Of a DNA stretch of 64,000 nucleotides, positions 62,407 through 64,000 are shown piece after piece (within the stretch, counting starts at the first letter, position 1; each line of letters begins with the position of its first letter). The notes under the pieces were generated by a model that ran no database searches, was not told the origin of the DNA, and was given only the letters and a program-made list of their open reading frames with translations. The position numbers were made by a program, and so were the translations under genes. Origin of the DNA: Actinospica sp035552695 (GTDB taxonomy: Bacteria; Actinomycetota; Actinomycetes; Streptomycetales; Catenulisporaceae); NCBI RefSeq assembly GCF_035552695.1, contig NZ_DASZKT010000279.1, positions 1 to 64,000 on the forward strand, read 5' to 3'.

Positions 62407-64000
62407 TCAGCCCAGGCGGGTGACCAGATCCTGGTGCTCCTGCCACAGCTCACGCGGCAGGTGGCCGCCGAAGCGGTCGAAGTGCGCGGGGATCAGATCG
62501 GCCTCGCGCCGCCAGGTCTCCGCGTCCACGCCGAGCAGCTCGTCCAGCTTGGCCGGGGCGAGGTCCAGGCCCGCGAGGTCCAGGTCCTCCGGACGCGGCA
62601 CGACGCCGATCGGCGTCTCCTCGCCGTCCGCCTTGCCCTCGAGCCGCTCGATGATCCACTTGAGCACGCGGCTGTTCTCGCCGAAGCCCGGCCACAGGAA
62701 GGAGCCGTCCGCGCCCTTGCGGAACCAGTTCACGTAGTAGATCTTCGGCAGCTTGTCCGCGTCGGCCTTCTCGCCGACCTCCAGCCAGTGCGCGAAGTAG
62801 TCGCCCATGTTGTAGCCGCAGAACGGCAGCATCGCGAACGGGTCGTAGCGCAGCTCGCCGACCGTGCCCTCGGCCGCCGCGGTCTTCTCCGAGGCCACGT
62901 TGGCGCCGAGGAACACGCCGTGCCGCCAGGACTTCGACTCGGTGACCAGCGGGACCGCGGTGGCGCGCCGTCCGCCGAACAGGATCGCCGAGATCGGCAC
63001 GCCCTTCGGGTCCTCCCACTCGGAGGCGATGGTCGGGCACTGCCCCGCCGGAACGCAGAAGCGCGAGTTCGGGTGCGCCGCCGGGGTCTCGGACGCCGGG
63101 GTCCAGTCGTTGCCGCGCCAGTCGGTCAGATGCGCGGGCTTCTCCTCGGTCAGGCCCTCCCACCACACGTCGCCGTCATCGGTCAGCGCGACGTTGGTGT
63201 AGATGGCGTTGGCGTCCAGGGTGGCGATCGCGTTGGCGTTGGTCGAGGCGCCGGTGCCCGGGGCGACGCCGAAGAACCCGGCCTCCGGGTTGATCGCGTA
63301 GAGCCGGCCGTCCGCGCCGAAGCGCATCCAGGCGATGTCGTCGCCGACGGTCTCGACCTTCCAGCCGGGGATGGTCGGGGTGAGCATCGCCAGGTTGGTC
63401 TTGCCGCAGGCCGAGGGGAACGCGGCGGTGATGTACTTCGCCTCGCCGGCCGGCGGGGTCAGCTTGAGGATCAGCATGTGCTCGGCGAGCCAGCCCTCGT
63501 CGCGGGCCATCACCGAGGCGATGCGCAGCGCGTAGCACTTCTTGCCGAGCAGCGCGTTGCCGCCGTAGCCGGAGCCGAAGGACCAGATCTCCCGGTCCTC
63601 CGGGAAGTGGGTGATGTACTTCGTCGGGTTGCAGGGCCACGGCACGTCCGCCTGGCCCGGCTCGAGCGGCGCGCCGACCGTGTGCACCGCCTTCACGAAC
63701 TCGCCGTCGGCGCCGAGCTCGTCGAGCACCGCCTGACCCATCCGGGTCATCACCCGCATGGACAGCGCGACGTAGGCCGAATCGGTGATCTCCACGCCGA
63801 GGGCGGCGAGCGGCGAGCCGATCGGGCCCATCGAGAACGGCACGACGTACATCGTGCGGCCGCGCATCGAGCCCGCGAACAGGCCCTTCAGCGTCGCGCG
63901 CATCTCGGCGGGCGCGGTCCAGTGGTTGGTCGGACCGGCGTCCTCCTCGCGCTCGGAGCATATGAAGGTCCGGTCCTCGACGCGCGCCACGTCGGAGGGG
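62407..64000 (-). CDS. pckG: Phosphoenolpyruvate carboxykinase (GTP), 5' part outside window
   Basis: At least 530 aa of the GTP-dependent enzyme converting oxaloacetate to PEP, the entry to gluconeogenesis. The P-loop AFPSACGKTNLAML carries the hyper-reactive Cys, the Mn2+/substrate site is VGDDIAWMRFGADG, and FGEN-SRVLKWI with NWFRKGADG form the C-terminal guanine-side region; ICSEREEDAGPTNHW is near the 5' edge. The family is about 605-610 aa, so roughly 75 residues are missing at the window boundary. Confidence 0.95.
   Translation of the reverse strand, partial: PSDVARVEDRTFICSEREEDAGPTNHWTAPAEMRATLKGLFAGSMRGRTMYVVPFSMGPIGSPLAALGVEITDSAYVALSMRVMTRMGQAVLDELGADGEFVKAVHTVGAPLEPGQADVPWPCNPTKYITHFPEDREIWSFGSGYGGNALLGKKCYALRIASVMARDEGWLAEHMLILKLTPPAGEAKYITAAFPSACGKTNLAMLTPTIPGWKVETVGDDIAWMRFGADGRLYAINPEAGFFGVAPGTGASTNANAIATLDANAIYTNVALTDDGDVWWEGLTEEKPAHLTDWRGNDWTPASETPAAHPNSRFCVPAGQCPTIASEWEDPKGVPISAILFGGRRATAVPLVTESKSWRHGVFLGANVASEKTAAAEGTVGELRYDPFAMLPFCGYNMGDYFAHWLEVGEKADADKLPKIYYVNWFRKGADGSFLWPGFGENSRVLKWIIERLEGKADGEETPIGVVPRPEDLDLAGLDLAPAKLDELLGVDAETWRREADLIPAHFDRFGGHLPRELWQEHQDLVTRLG

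Overview
The window is a very GC-rich stretch (roughly 70 percent GC, strong G/C at third codon positions) of an actinomycete chromosome. A Streptomyces- or Catenulispora-like relative is the best guess. Support comes from the GlgE alpha-glucan pathway, families known mainly from actinobacteria (PPA1309, DUF5998, DUF6114/DUF6230, DUF4245, DUF6542, DUF1707, the PF10103 zincin family), a type VII secretion-type WXG pair, a topoisomerase IV-like ParC and many GTG starts. No insertion sequence, phage, CRISPR array or large biosynthetic cluster is visible. Most of it looks like core chromosome with short accessory islands. The species call is an inference.

Left part (1-24.6 kb). A partial flavin-dependent oxidoreductase gene and the initiator tRNA gene come first, followed by conserved genes: PPA1309 protein, YlbL-type PDZ/Lon protease, MoaE, an SDR epimerase, a zincin-like protein, a phosphodiesterase-like enzyme with DUF5998, and parC. 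Next are a thioredoxin-TPR chaperone and a three-gene cell-envelope locus of unknown function (DUF6230, DUF6114, secreted Ser/Thr-rich protein). After these come AIM24, Bcp peroxiredoxin, DUF3618, a GroES-like protein, an AI-2E permease, an FAD oxidoreductase, an RraA-like protein divergent from uppP, and a small island of two methyltransferases around a TmrB-like (tunicamycin-resistance family) P-loop protein.

Central part (24.9-40 kb). glgE, treS and mak lie on the minus strand, divergent from glgP. Together they connect trehalose, maltose-1-phosphate and alpha-glucan. Around them are a SpoIIE phosphatase/HATPase regulator, a NUDIX hydrolase, a PLP decarboxylase, a Ser/Thr kinase with a repeat-rich linker, and a secreted sedolisin (S53) protease.

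Right part (40-64 kb). A conserved housekeeping run holds ychF, rmuC, ispH, xseA/xseB (split by an antisense acetyltransferase gene), DUF4245, glpX and class I fumarase. Interspersed are a 14-TM MFS exporter fused to a MarR-like domain, a thioesterase/DUF1707 pair and a CynX/NimT-type MFS with a FadR-type GntR regulator. Then follow an orphan WXG-protein pair with a membrane protein, a WD40/ABC transporter set, PIN-PhoH ATPase, uppS and the 3' part of pckG.

The features most worth a second look are the DUF6230/DUF6114/secreted locus, the orphan WXG locus, the MFS-MarR fusion, a 13-bp periodic GATCC array before glpX, and several undescribed inverted repeats in promoter regions.
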